Below, piece by piece: positions 1-8,330 of a stretch of DNA of 64,000 nucleotides (position 1 is the stretch's first letter; each line of letters starts with the position of its first letter). Origin of the DNA: Streptococcus mitis (GTDB lineage Bacteria > Bacillota > Bacilli > Lactobacillales > Streptococcaceae). The translations under genes were made by a program, and so were the position numbers. Location: NCBI GenBank assembly GCA_001914195.1, contig MKYF01000042.1, positions 1 through 64,000 on the forward strand. Reading direction: 5' to 3'. Under the pieces are notes generated by a model. It worked only from the letters and a program-made list of their open reading frames with translations, was not told where the DNA came from and made no database searches.

Positions 1-13
1 ATAAATACAAAAT

Positions 14-54
14 AACCGAGGAACTCGCTCAAATTAACGAGAGATTCCTCGGTT
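14..54. terminator. Terminator after the MBOAT gene
   Basis: A 10-bp stem (AACCGAGGAA with TTCCTCGGTT) is followed by T-rich sequence on both strands. It lies directly downstream of the minus-strand MBOAT gene, so that gene probably ends a transcript here and is not the head of a longer dlt operon. Confidence 0.75.
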
Positions 55-86
55 TTCATTTCATTAAAAGTAAGAGACCTATTTTT

Positions 87-1154
87 TCAGTGGACTAGCT
101 TATACCAATCTTTATTTTTATTTTTCTTATAAAAATTGCTTTTCTTTTGATACACTTCAAATCCAGCCATCAAGACACCGTGATAAAAACCATAAACAAT
201 GTAGCTAACACTAAGGCCATGCCAAAAACCCATGACCAACATATTGACCATATAGGCATAGGTTGCATTGTGTAGTCTATTTTTAAACCATTTTTTCCTG
301 ATAACCTGCATCAATACTCTTGAAAATACAAAATCTCTCAACCAGGTCGACAAGGTGATATGCCATCTGGTCCAGAAATCCTTGATATCAACACTCAAGA
401 AAGGTTTGTTAAAGTTCATCGGTGTCTGAATACCTAGAATGTTGCTACTTCCAACGGCCATTAGACTATAGCCTGCAAAGTCGAAGAACAGATACAAGGT
501 ATAGAGGTACATATATTTAATTGAGTAGACGACTGTACCCGTATTGCTTAGAGCGAGCAAAATCTGATAAACATAGGTTGATAAAACAACCTTGTAAAGT
601 AGACCTAAAACGATACGATAAACACCGTCCCCTGCCAACTCTAGATACTCTTTTCGAGGCATGACCTCGTTTATCTCTTTTAAAAATCTCCTACTCCGAT
701 CAATCGGACCAGCACTAACTGTAGGGAAAAAAAGTAAAAATTGCAGGTAGTCTTTTATGCTAATCTTTTCTTTAATCAAGCCATCCGATATCTCCAGCAT
801 GATCTGAATGGTCTTAAAGGACATGTAAGAAATTCCAATAAAGGCCAACAAATGCAGAGAAGTCAGGGCAAAGACTTTATTGATTACCAAAGGAAAAATA
901 GAAAGGAAAACCAGAGGTTTCAGCCGCTTTGTTTCTATCCTCTGTGCTATGAAAACCAGAAAATATTGGTAAATGACAAAGGCAAGTAAATAGACAATCA
1001 TTGCTCTACTCTTGCCATAAATAGCTCCTGCAAATAAGAGGGAGAGCACCAAAATATAGTAGTCCTTACGTTTTTCAAAAAAGTTTACTACAAAACCAAT
1101 TAGTAAAACTACAAACAAAAGAAGGAAAAACTCATTCCCCTCGAAATAATTCAT
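87..1154 (-). CDS. DltB-like MBOAT family membrane acyltransferase (orphan)
   Basis: Predicted multi-spanning membrane protein of 355 residues, similar to DltB, the MBOAT protein that passes D-alanine to lipoteichoic acid. The family region is visible: FFPTVSAGPIDRSRRF near residue 145, DFWTRWHITLSTWLRDF near 260, and GFWHG with the presumed catalytic His near 310. Typical DltB proteins have about 400 or more residues, so the N-terminus looks shorter. The ATG at 1154 has AAGGAG 10 bases upstream; an in-frame TTG at 1163 sits too close to that site. No dltA, dltC or dltD is seen next to it, and terminators lie on both sides. It may be a second, specialised MBOAT or a relic of a dlt duplication. 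The family is fairly sure; the substrate is unknown. Confidence 0.75.
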   Translation of the reverse strand: MNYFEGNEFFLLLFVVLLIGFVVNFFEKRKDYYILVLSLLFAGAIYGKSRAMIVYLLAFVIYQYFLVFIAQRIETKRLKPLVFLSIFPLVINKVFALTSLHLLAFIGISYMSFKTIQIMLEISDGLIKEKISIKDYLQFLLFFPTVSAGPIDRSRRFLKEINEVMPRKEYLELAGDGVYRIVLGLLYKVVLSTYVYQILLALSNTGTVVYSIKYMYLYTLYLFFDFAGYSLMAVGSSNILGIQTPMNFNKPFLSVDIKDFWTRWHITLSTWLRDFVFSRVLMQVIRKKWFKNRLHNATYAYMVNMLVMGFWHGLSVSYIVYGFYHGVLMAGFEVYQKKSNFYKKNKNKDWYKLVH

Positions 1155-1462
1155 ACCAGCCAAACTCCTTTTTTCTTTTTCTCATCTCTTGATTTATCTT
1201 TTTAAGATTAGTTCCTATCATATTACCAAGAATAGTTAGCTTTATTCATTATATCATAATTTAAAAACTATAAATACTTCTATTATCTAATTTCTTAAAA
1301 TAAAAAATCTAACTGACTCTTAGTACTGAATCCCAATAATGAGGCAAAATTGTTCACACAATAAATAAAATTCAAGAACAAAAAATTGAGGAAGGAACCA
1401 GTGAAAGATTCTGCCTTTTTACTGAAATAGTAATCAATACCAGTATATAAACTTAAAAAATC
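1155..1462. other. AT-rich intergenic stretch without a recognisable gene
   Basis: About 300 bases between the MBOAT gene and the glp terminator. A TATAAT hexamer on the minus strand at 1248-1253 could serve the MBOAT gene. A minus-strand open stretch at roughly 1295-1450 encodes a hydrophobic Phe/Leu-rich tail, but it has no start or ribosome binding site of its own. It may be the decayed end of a gene; I cannot name it. Confidence 0.4.
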
Positions 1463-1510
1463 AAAACGACCAAAATGAAGTGAGAAAGTACTCCTTATTT
1501 TGGTCGTTTT
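1463..1510. terminator. Terminator of the glp operon
   Basis: Long hairpin with outer stem AAAACGACCAAAAT paired to ATTTTGGTCGTTTT. It is flanked by T-runs in the minus direction just downstream of glpF. Confidence 0.8.
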
Positions 1511-1556
1511 TTGTAAGTTATGTTTATTGAGGTATGAATAATTGAGTTTTAATATC

Positions 1557-2261
1557 TTAGAAAAGTGAGAATACAAGAACGGCCAAGGCTGCACCGATAA
1601 CAGGTCCCACAACAGGAATCCAGGCATAAGACCAGTCTCCGTCTCCCTTGTTTGAAATTGGAAGGATACTGTGCATGATACGAGGTCCAAGGTCACGCGC
1701 AGGGTTCAAGGCATAGCCTGTTGTCCCACCTAGTGATAGACCGATACCGACAATCAAAGTCCCCACCGCAAATGTTCCGATTCCTGCTTGAAGGTCATAA
1801 AGTCCCAAAGCAAAGATTGTTAATACCAATACAAAAGTTCCTAGGATTTCACTAATCAAGTTTGATACAGTATCTTTGATGGCTGGTCCAGTACTGAAGG
1901 TTGCCAGGATATTGCCTGCATTTTCTTCTGCCTCATAATGCGGTTTGAATTGCAACCAAACCAAAATCTGACCCAGCATAGCCCCTGCGAACTGAGCTAG
2001 GATGTAAGGGAAAACGGAAGCCCAAGGCAAACCACCTTTCAAGGCCACACCAATCGTCACAGCTGGGTTTAAATGAGCTGGACTGAGCTTGCCAGATACA
2101 AATACTGCAACCGCAACTGCAATCCCCCAACCCATAGTAATCACAATCCAACCTGAGCTGTTGCTCTTAGTTTTTGGAAGAACCACACCAGCAACAACAC
2201 CATTTCCTAGAAGAATCAGGATTAAAGTTCCCAAAAATTCTCCAAATAATTCATTCATCAT
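1557..2261 (-). CDS. glpF: Glycerol uptake facilitator GlpF
   Basis: Aquaglyceroporin of 234 residues that lets glycerol diffuse into the cell. Both half-pore signatures are present: LNPAVTIG near residue 63 and LNPARDLGPR near 185, within a six-helix hydrophobic protein. The start chosen is the ATGATG at 2261, because GGAG lies 8 bases upstream; the reading frame stays open further 5' but without a ribosome site. It is last in the minus-strand operon glpK-glpO-glpF. An imperfect hairpin before it may lower its expression relative to glpO. Strong match to the pneumococcal gene. Confidence 0.96.
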   Translation of the reverse strand: MMNELFGEFLGTLILILLGNGVVAGVVLPKTKSNSSGWIVITMGWGIAVAVAVFVSGKLSPAHLNPAVTIGVALKGGLPWASVFPYILAQFAGAMLGQILVWLQFKPHYEAEENAGNILATFSTGPAIKDTVSNLISEILGTFVLVLTIFALGLYDLQAGIGTFAVGTLIVGIGLSLGGTTGYALNPARDLGPRIMHSILPISNKGDGDWSYAWIPVVGPVIGAALAVLVFSLF

Positions 2262-2281
2262 CTTTCTGTCTCCATTAAAAA

Positions 2282-2318
2282 GAAGGGACGGGCGACAAGG
2301 AGTCCTGCCCTCCACCTC
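2282..2318 (-). terminator. Imperfect hairpin between glpO and glpF
   Basis: On the minus strand GAGGTGGAGGGC can pair, with two mismatches and two G-T pairs, with GCCCGTCCCTTC, followed by TTTTT. Its position between operon genes suggests partial termination or RNA processing. This is inferred from sequence only. Confidence 0.45.
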
Positions 2319-2330
2319 TTTTATTTTTTC

Positions 2331-4157
2331 TTAATTTTTTAATTCTGCTAAATCGTTGTTAGCGAGAGCCGCTTCGACATCCGCACGGTAAGTTGCTTTC
2401 TCATCTTCTGTCCAGTCATAGAATCGTCCCATTTCATCCAAAACTGGCTCAACGATGCTATCCAAACTATCACGCATAAAGAGCATGTGGTTGGTACGAC
2501 GAAGGAGGAAGTCAACTGGGCTAAGAGCCAACTCATTGCGCATTGCATAGTGAAGGGACAAGGTATCAGCCAAGCTAAGTCCTGGCGCTTGTTCCAGACT
2601 ATGAGCAAGAGCAAAGACCTTCGGTGCATTTGAACCGTAAAGATTTGCTAGGTAATGAGCTTCCTTGCTATCCAAACCACGTGACACTCCAAGTTGCGCA
2701 AAGGCTTCGATTTCTGAATCCACATTTGCTGGGTTCAATTCCCCACCTGAAACAGGGTAAGTCTTAGAGTTGATCAGTTTAAAGTTGCGGTCAAATTCTG
2801 CTTTGAGAATGTCAACCACGCGCTCCATAGCTCCTTCAGCCATCTTACGGTAGTCTGTGATTTTTCCACCAGCAAGGGTTAAGAGGCCATTGTCATCACG
2901 GTCCAAGCTCGAACCACGTGAAACTGCAGATGGATCCAAATGCTTCTCAGATGTGCTACTTTCAAGCTTGCTGACAGCAGATTCAACATCTTCACGCGTT
3001 TTTTCTTTAGAGAGATAAGATTCAACAGTCGCAATCAAGTTGTTAAAGCTTTCATCACTGATGGTTCCGTTATTTCCTCCATTGTAGTCAGAAGCGCTAT
3101 TGCCTGCGATCAATGGACGAAGACCTGCCCAGCTGCTTTCGATATCATCAATGGTAATGTTGGCTTCTGGGAAGCGGTTGTTGACAATGCCAAGTAGATA
3201 ATCTACATCTTCCTGAGTTACTTTTGGATGTTCCAAATCACCTGTGTAGTCTGTATCAGTTGTACCAAAGTAAGTCTTGTTTTCACGTGGGAGAACAAAG
3301 ACCATACGACCGTCACCCAAACCTGTGTCAAAGTAAACTGGCTGTGAAACCTTGATCTTGCTTGAGTCCACTACCAAGTGAACTCCCTTAGTTGGACGCA
3401 TTTGTGAGAATTGGGTTCCCATATTAGACAAATTGCGTACCTTATCGCTCCAAGGACCTGTTGTATTAATCACCAGACGGGCCTTGATTTCAAAGACTTG
3501 GTCTGTCAAGAGATCACGAGCTACAACACCTGTAATCTTGCCACTTTCGTCAAAGAGGAAGCCTTCTGCCTTCACGTGGTTGGCAATGAGGGCACCATCT
3601 TGGTTGGCACGTTTGATGTTTTCAATCACGAGACGTGCATCGTTGTTACGGAAGTCAAGGTAAACCCCACCTCCTACCAAACCTTCTTTCTTCAAGTTTG
3701 GCTGGCGTTCCAAGACTTCTTCCTTGCTCAAAACCTTGTTGGCAGCTGGCGTGTTATTAACCCCTGCCAAGAGGTCGTAAAGATCCATAGCTACTTTAAG
3801 ACGGAAGAGGCTAAAAGTAGCTCCATCTTCATCGTAAACTGGCAAGAGCATTGGGTCCGGTTTTGGAATGTGTGGTGCGATTTGTTGAACCACTGCACGT
3901 TCAGAAACCGTATCTGATACAACTTCTACGTCAAATTGTTTGAGGTAACGCAGACCTCCGTGAACCAATTTTGTTGAACGGCTGGATGTTCCTTCTGCGA
4001 AGTCCTGCATTTCAATCAAACCAGTATCTAAACCACTAGCTGCCGCCTGCAAGGCTACACCAGCACCAGTGATTCCTCCACCGATAATCAAGAGGTCCAA
4101 GGTACGTTCCTGCATTTTTTGAATTGATAATTCACGTGTTTTCTTTGAAAATTCCAT
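2331..4157 (-). CDS. glpO: Alpha-glycerophosphate oxidase GlpO
   Basis: FAD enzyme of 608 residues that oxidises glycerol 3-phosphate to dihydroxyacetone phosphate, reducing O2 to hydrogen peroxide. The dinucleotide-binding motif IIGGGITGAG is at about residues 24-33, followed by EGTSSRSTKLVHGGLRYL, typical of GlpD/GlpO proteins. Full length for streptococcal GlpO, including the insert near residue 390 that lactic bacteria have. It follows glpK by 41 bases and feeds glycerol carbon into glycolysis. In streptococci it contributes peroxide alongside pyruvate oxidase. No defects seen. Confidence 0.96.
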   Translation of the reverse strand: MEFSKKTRELSIQKMQERTLDLLIIGGGITGAGVALQAAASGLDTGLIEMQDFAEGTSSRSTKLVHGGLRYLKQFDVEVVSDTVSERAVVQQIAPHIPKPDPMLLPVYDEDGATFSLFRLKVAMDLYDLLAGVNNTPAANKVLSKEEVLERQPNLKKEGLVGGGVYLDFRNNDARLVIENIKRANQDGALIANHVKAEGFLFDESGKITGVVARDLLTDQVFEIKARLVINTTGPWSDKVRNLSNMGTQFSQMRPTKGVHLVVDSSKIKVSQPVYFDTGLGDGRMVFVLPRENKTYFGTTDTDYTGDLEHPKVTQEDVDYLLGIVNNRFPEANITIDDIESSWAGLRPLIAGNSASDYNGGNNGTISDESFNNLIATVESYLSKEKTREDVESAVSKLESSTSEKHLDPSAVSRGSSLDRDDNGLLTLAGGKITDYRKMAEGAMERVVDILKAEFDRNFKLINSKTYPVSGGELNPANVDSEIEAFAQLGVSRGLDSKEAHYLANLYGSNAPKVFALAHSLEQAPGLSLADTLSLHYAMRNELALSPVDFLLRRTNHMLFMRDSLDSIVEPVLDEMGRFYDWTEDEKATYRADVEAALANNDLAELKN

Positions 4158-4198
4158 ATTTACACACTTTCTAACTGAGTCGCTTTATTCTTCCAGTA

Positions 4199-5707
4199 TT
4201 AGTCGTCAATTTCCGCAAAGACTTGGGTTGCTTTTACAGCCTTCTTCCAGCCCTTGTAGAGTTGTTCCTTGCGAGATTCGTTCATCGATGGTTCAAAGAG
4301 TTCTCCTGTCTCGTTCAATAGTTTCAACTCATCTAAGTCTTTCCAGTAGCCTACTGACAAACCTGCTAGGAAGGCTGCTCCTAGGGCCGTTGTTTCCAAG
4401 TTTTTGGCGCGTGCGATATCGATTCCCAAAATGTCAGCTTGGAACTGCATGAGGAAATTGTTCATAGCTGCACCACCGTCTACTTTCAAGACTTGGATAG
4501 CTGTCTGAGCATCCACTTGCATGGTGTCGATGATGTCACGCACTTGATAAGCGATAGATTGCAAAGTCGCCTTGATAAAGTCTTCTTTAGTTGTTCCACG
4601 AGTCAAACCAAAGACAGAACCGCGAGCATTTTGGTTCCAGTATGGAGCACCTAGACCTGTAAAGGCTGGAACGACATAAACTTCATCATTGTTGTGCGAA
4701 TCACGAGCGTATTTTTCAGATTCTGGTGAGTTTTCTACCATGCGAAGGCCGTCACGAAGCCACTGAATAGCACTTCCTGCGATGAAGATAGAACCTTCCA
4801 AGGCATAGTAAACCTTGCCGTTAATTCCGTAACCAATGGTTGTCAAAAGATTGTTTTCAGACAACTGCATTTCTTCACCAGTATTCATGATGATGAAAGA
4901 ACCTGTTCCATAAGTATTTTTAACCATACCAGGTTCAAAGGCCAACTGTCCAAAGAGGGCTGCCTGTTGGTCACCAGCCATACCTGAGATTGGCACTTGT
5001 CCACCATAGAAATGGAATGGCGCTGTCTTACCGTAGATTTCAGAGTTAGAACGAACCTCAGGCAACATTGCTTTAGGAATATTGAGGATTTCTAAAATCT
5101 CATCATCCCATTTGAGTTCTTTAATGTTATAAAGCATGGTACGAGCTGCATTTGAGTAGTCGGTCACGTGAGCCGAACCGTCAGTCAATTTCCAAACCAG
5201 CCAAGTATCGATGGTACCAAAGAGCAATTCACCCTTTTCTGCTCGCTCTTGAGCTCCTTCTACATGGTCTAAAATCCAACGAACCTTGGTAGCAGAGAAG
5301 TAAGCATCAATAATCAAACCAGTCTTTTCATGGAATTTTTCCACATAACCTTGGCTTTTTAGTTGCTCAGCCAAAGGTGCTGTCTGGCGTGACTGCCAAA
5401 CGATAGCATTGTAGATAGGAAGTCCTGTTTTCTTATCCCAGACAACCGTTGTTTCACGCTGGTTGGTAATCCCGATTGCTTCGATTTGATTTGGCTTGAC
5501 ACCACTTTCGATGAAAGCTCCAGCAATAACAGACTGAACAGAGTTCCAAATTTCATTGGCATTGTGCTCAACCCAACCTGCCTGAGGAAAAATCTGAGTG
5601 AACTCTTTTTGACTCGAGCTGACCTTTTCTCCTTTTTTGTTGAAAATAATGGCACGAGAACTTGTAGTCCCCTGGTCAATGGCCATGATGTATTTTTCTT
5701 GTGACAT
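4199..5707 (-). CDS. glpK: Glycerol kinase GlpK
   Basis: Glycerol kinase of 502 residues, ATP-dependent phosphorylation of glycerol. The N-terminal phosphate motif MAIDQGTTSSRAI is clear. The FHFYGG segment near residue 231 holds the His that HPr phosphorylates in the Enterococcus enzyme, so activation by the PTS is likely. The start at 5707 has AGGAGGACAGC just upstream; the longer open frame to 5767 is not needed. First gene of the glp operon, with a promoter and a cre site upstream. Confidence 0.97.
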   Translation of the reverse strand: MSQEKYIMAIDQGTTSSRAIIFNKKGEKVSSSQKEFTQIFPQAGWVEHNANEIWNSVQSVIAGAFIESGVKPNQIEAIGITNQRETTVVWDKKTGLPIYNAIVWQSRQTAPLAEQLKSQGYVEKFHEKTGLIIDAYFSATKVRWILDHVEGAQERAEKGELLFGTIDTWLVWKLTDGSAHVTDYSNAARTMLYNIKELKWDDEILEILNIPKAMLPEVRSNSEIYGKTAPFHFYGGQVPISGMAGDQQAALFGQLAFEPGMVKNTYGTGSFIIMNTGEEMQLSENNLLTTIGYGINGKVYYALEGSIFIAGSAIQWLRDGLRMVENSPESEKYARDSHNNDEVYVVPAFTGLGAPYWNQNARGSVFGLTRGTTKEDFIKATLQSIAYQVRDIIDTMQVDAQTAIQVLKVDGGAAMNNFLMQFQADILGIDIARAKNLETTALGAAFLAGLSVGYWKDLDELKLLNETGELFEPSMNESRKEQLYKGWKKAVKATQVFAEIDD

Positions 5708-5757
5708 GTGCTGTCCTCCTGATAAAGATCTTGAGGATGTCTCCTCTTTACAGTAAC

Positions 5758-5784
5758 TAGTATACAAAATAAAGCGCTTTCTTG
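5758..5784 (-). promoter_or_regulatory. glpK promoter region with cre (CcpA) site
   Basis: On the minus strand a -10 hexamer TATACT (5758-5763) lies just downstream of AAGAAAGCGCTTTATT (about 5769-5784), which fits 13 of 15 positions of the cre consensus. The site covers the spacer and -35 region, as expected for catabolite repression of glycerol use by CcpA. Confidence 0.65.
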
Positions 5785-5840
5785 TTTATCAACTTTTTTT
5801 AATTTTAAAAAAAATGTGAGGAGATTGTGTAAATTTCACA

Positions 5841-5867
5841 AAAAGACCTGGAAGCACCAAGCCTTTT
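5841..5867 (-). terminator. Terminator of the Mga-like gene
   Basis: Minus-strand stem AAAAGGCTTGG with CCAGGTCTTTT (two G-T pairs), loop TGCTT, followed by T-rich sequence. It overlaps the stop codon of the gene above it and separates that gene from glpK. Confidence 0.65.
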
Positions 5868-7293
5868 AAGTGAATAATAATTGGCGAATCGCTGCCAAAT
5901 CCTCCATATCCAAGTCATTTTTTAAATAATAGACTGGTGTTTGTTCCTTCTTATGAATCGGGTTATTGGTAACCAGCAAATCATAATGCCGACTAGGCTC
6001 ATAGGCTTCAATGGTAATAAAACGATTATATTCTAAATACCGTTTCAAAATGGCTGCCATTCTTGAAAAGACAAGAAAACCAGATGTCAAATCCAGACCA
6101 ATCCGCATATGTTGACCACCATTTTCAGCCATATATTCGATCAACTGGAGCCATTCCCAGAGAATTTTCTTATCCAAATCCGTCCCCTGTTGAAAGGCAG
6201 GTAGAGCATGAAAAATCTCCTCTGCTATCTCTTTAAAATTATGTTCCATCAACAAATAAGGATGACGATTCTCCAACTGGTACTTGTAGCGGTCCTGTAA
6301 AATATAGCCCTTATAGAGATAGACTTGAGCACAAAGCTGACTGAGTTCATAGGTAACGTGATCCTCTATATAATCACCCAGCAACTCCTCCTTCTTCATT
6401 TCTTGAATCAATTGTGTCAGCAAATCGGCCAACTGCCCTCCAAAACCAAGGATATATTCCATAGTATGAAGAGGAAGAATGCGATGAGATAGGAGGAAAG
6501 AGAAGAAAATCATCATCTCCCCATCCTCAGTTCCTAGAGGAAGGTGTTGTCCAGCAAAAAAGGACGGAGCCTTTCTCAGCAAACGAAGGTAGAAAATATT
6601 GTCAAAATACCCTCGCATTTTCTCTTCTATCACTTGGAACTGACAAGCATTGACCCGAAGACGTTGTTGACTGATGTGAGTCCAGAGAATCAAATCTAAT
6701 TTCTGCCCCGAAGACAAACTTGCACCGCAGATTTCTTCTAGTGTAGCAATTTCCTGTTTTCTCTCTGATTTCTGCATGTGACCTTCCCATTCCTGACTAG
6801 ACCAGACCTTGCGAAAAAGACAGAAATAGAAATAGCGAATCTGATGCTCTGGACCTCGCCAACGTCCATTTTGGATGGATAAATCAAATTCTGACAAAAT
6901 CTGATTTAAACCAGCTAAGTGACGACCAAGCGTAGCCTCGCTAATCATCAATTCTTGAGCCAGCTGATGGGCTAAAAACTGTTGGTGGTAGAGAAGATAG
7001 ACTAAAATCTGGTATTTAACAGCATTCTCCAAAAACAAGCTCCGAATATCTCTCCCCTTGGTAGCTGCACCGATTGATAGACGCAGATTTTCATCTTCTA
7101 AGTGAATAGTCAGCTCTAATCCACTATCCATAGCCCTATCATTGAGCAGGGTGACATATTTAGTTAGGGTTGCTTTTGAAAATCCTGTTTCCTCCATTAC
7201 AGCCTTGACAGTCGTCTGAGACTCTTGTAATAGAAAGGAAAGGATTGAAAATTGGCCAGATTCAGCCTTTTCCATCAAATCTCCTAAATACAT
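5866..7293 (-). CDS. Mga-family / PRD-like helix-turn-helix transcription regulator
   Basis: 475 residues. Two predicted helix-turn-helix regions lie in the first 130 residues (around TVKAVMEETGFSKATLTKYVTLL and LAQELMISEATLGRHLAGLN), followed by a long alpha-helical region resembling PTS-regulation domains. This is the layout of Mga-type stand-alone regulators. It corresponds to the conserved pneumococcal gene upstream of glpK, not to MgaSpn itself. Same strand as glpK but separated by a hairpin and by glpK's own promoter. A role in glycerol control is only suggested by position. GGGG lies 6 bases before the ATG at 7293; Met7 is a possible alternative start. Confidence 0.75.
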   Translation of the reverse strand: MYLGDLMEKAESGQFSILSFLLQESQTTVKAVMEETGFSKATLTKYVTLLNDRAMDSGLELTIHLEDENLRLSIGAATKGRDIRSLFLENAVKYQILVYLLYHQQFLAHQLAQELMISEATLGRHLAGLNQILSEFDLSIQNGRWRGPEHQIRYFYFCLFRKVWSSQEWEGHMQKSERKQEIATLEEICGASLSSGQKLDLILWTHISQQRLRVNACQFQVIEEKMRGYFDNIFYLRLLRKAPSFFAGQHLPLGTEDGEMMIFFSFLLSHRILPLHTMEYILGFGGQLADLLTQLIQEMKKEELLGDYIEDHVTYELSQLCAQVYLYKGYILQDRYKYQLENRHPYLLMEHNFKEIAEEIFHALPAFQQGTDLDKKILWEWLQLIEYMAENGGQHMRIGLDLTSGFLVFSRMAAILKRYLEYNRFITIEAYEPSRHYDLLVTNNPIHKKEQTPVYYLKNDLDMEDLAAIRQLLFT

Positions 7294-7442
7294 TTGTTAC
7301 CCCTTTCATTTTCTACCTTAAGCATAGCATAAATCTTACAAATGCTGAAATAATCTGTTTCTCTTTTTATTTTCATGCTGATTTCCTGGTCCATTATCCT
7401 GAAAATCAGCAAACACACGGCTCCCCCTTTGGGCATTTTTAT

Positions 7443-7457
7443 GCTAAAATAGTAGCT
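7443..7457 (+). promoter_or_regulatory. Extended -10 promoter placing the transcript start at the hslO ATG
   Basis: TGCTAAAAT (an extended -10, TGnTAAAAT) ends at 7450 and the hslO ATG begins at 7458. The predicted transcript start falls at about 7456-7458. No Shine-Dalgarno sequence is present, so the mRNA is probably leaderless. Confidence 0.55.
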
Positions 7458-8330
7458 ATGGATAAAATTATTAAAACTATATCAGAAAGCGGAGCCTTTC
7501 GTGCTTTTGTCCTTGACAGCACAGAAACCGTCCGCAATGCTCAAGAAAAACACCAAACCCAAGCTAGCTCAACTGTAGCGCTTGGTCGAACTCTTATCGC
7601 TAGCCAGATTCTCGCAGCCAATGAAAAAGGAAATACCAAACTTACAGTTAAGGTGCTGGGATCTAGCTCTCTAGGTGCTATCATCACCGTCGCTGATACC
7701 AAGGGGAACGTCAAAGGCTATGTTCAAAATCCTGGTGTTGACATCAAAAAGACTGCAACTGGTGAAGTCCTAGTCGGACCTTTTGTTGGAAACGGTCAAT
7801 TCCTCGTTATCACAGACTACGGCACTGGAAATCCTTACAACTCTATGACTCCTCTCATCTCTGGAGAAATCGGTGAAGACCTGGCCTTTTACCTGACTGA
7901 AAGCCAACAGACTCCTTCAGCAGTCGGTCTCAATGTCCTTTTAGATGAAGAAGATAAGGTCAAGGTTGCAGGTGGTTTCCTAGTTCAAGTCTTGCCGGGA
8001 GCCAAGGAAGAAGAGATTGCTCGCTTTGAAAAACGCATCCAAGAAATGCCAGCTATCTCAATGCTTCTAGAAAGTGAAGACCATATCGAAGCCCTTCTCA
8101 AGGCTATCTACGGGGACGAGGCCTACAAGCGTCTTTCTGAAGAAGAAATTCGTTTCCAATGTGACTGTAGCCATGAGCGCTTTATGAACGCTCTTGCTAG
8201 CCTTCCAAACTCAGACTTACAGGAAATGAAAGAGGAAGACCATGGGGCAGAAATCACTTGTCAATTCTGCCAAACAACTTACAACTTTGATGAAAACGAC
8301 CTGGAGGAACTCATTCGTGACAAATCTTAA
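7458..8330 (+). CDS. hslO: Hsp33 redox-regulated chaperone HslO
   Basis: 290 residues, the normal length. Hsp33 is a cytosolic holdase activated by oxidation. The C-terminal zinc-binding cysteines are present as CDC (near residue 235) and CQFC (near 268). The start MDKIIKTISESGAFRA matches the family N-terminus; the longer upstream open frame is non-coding. No ribosome binding site precedes the ATG, and an extended -10 sits 7 bases before it. The following dus gene overlaps its end by 14 bases. A peroxide-activated chaperone fits a bacterium that makes much H2O2. Confidence 0.95.
   Translation: MDKIIKTISESGAFRAFVLDSTETVRNAQEKHQTQASSTVALGRTLIASQILAANEKGNTKLTVKVLGSSSLGAIITVADTKGNVKGYVQNPGVDIKKTATGEVLVGPFVGNGQFLVITDYGTGNPYNSMTPLISGEIGEDLAFYLTESQQTPSAVGLNVLLDEEDKVKVAGGFLVQVLPGAKEEEIARFEKRIQEMPAISMLLESEDHIEALLKAIYGDEAYKRLSEEEIRFQCDCSHERFMNALASLPNSDLQEMKEEDHGAEITCQFCQTTYNFDENDLEELIRDKS

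Noticed and set aside
87..1154. Annotating the MBOAT gene as standard dltB
   Set aside because: No dlt partners adjoin it, a terminator follows at once, and it is shorter than DltB. I kept the family call only.
1295..1696. 133-codon minus-strand open frame overlapping glpF
   Set aside because: It overlaps glpF in another frame and crosses the glp terminator; no ribosome site. A shadow frame, with at most a decayed tail in its distal part.
2910..2926. CCACGTGAAAC half-palindrome within glpO, resembling parS
   Set aside because: Only the right half matches (about 12 of 16 positions) and the left arm is not palindromic, unlike the two perfect sites in ecfA1 and yfhO.
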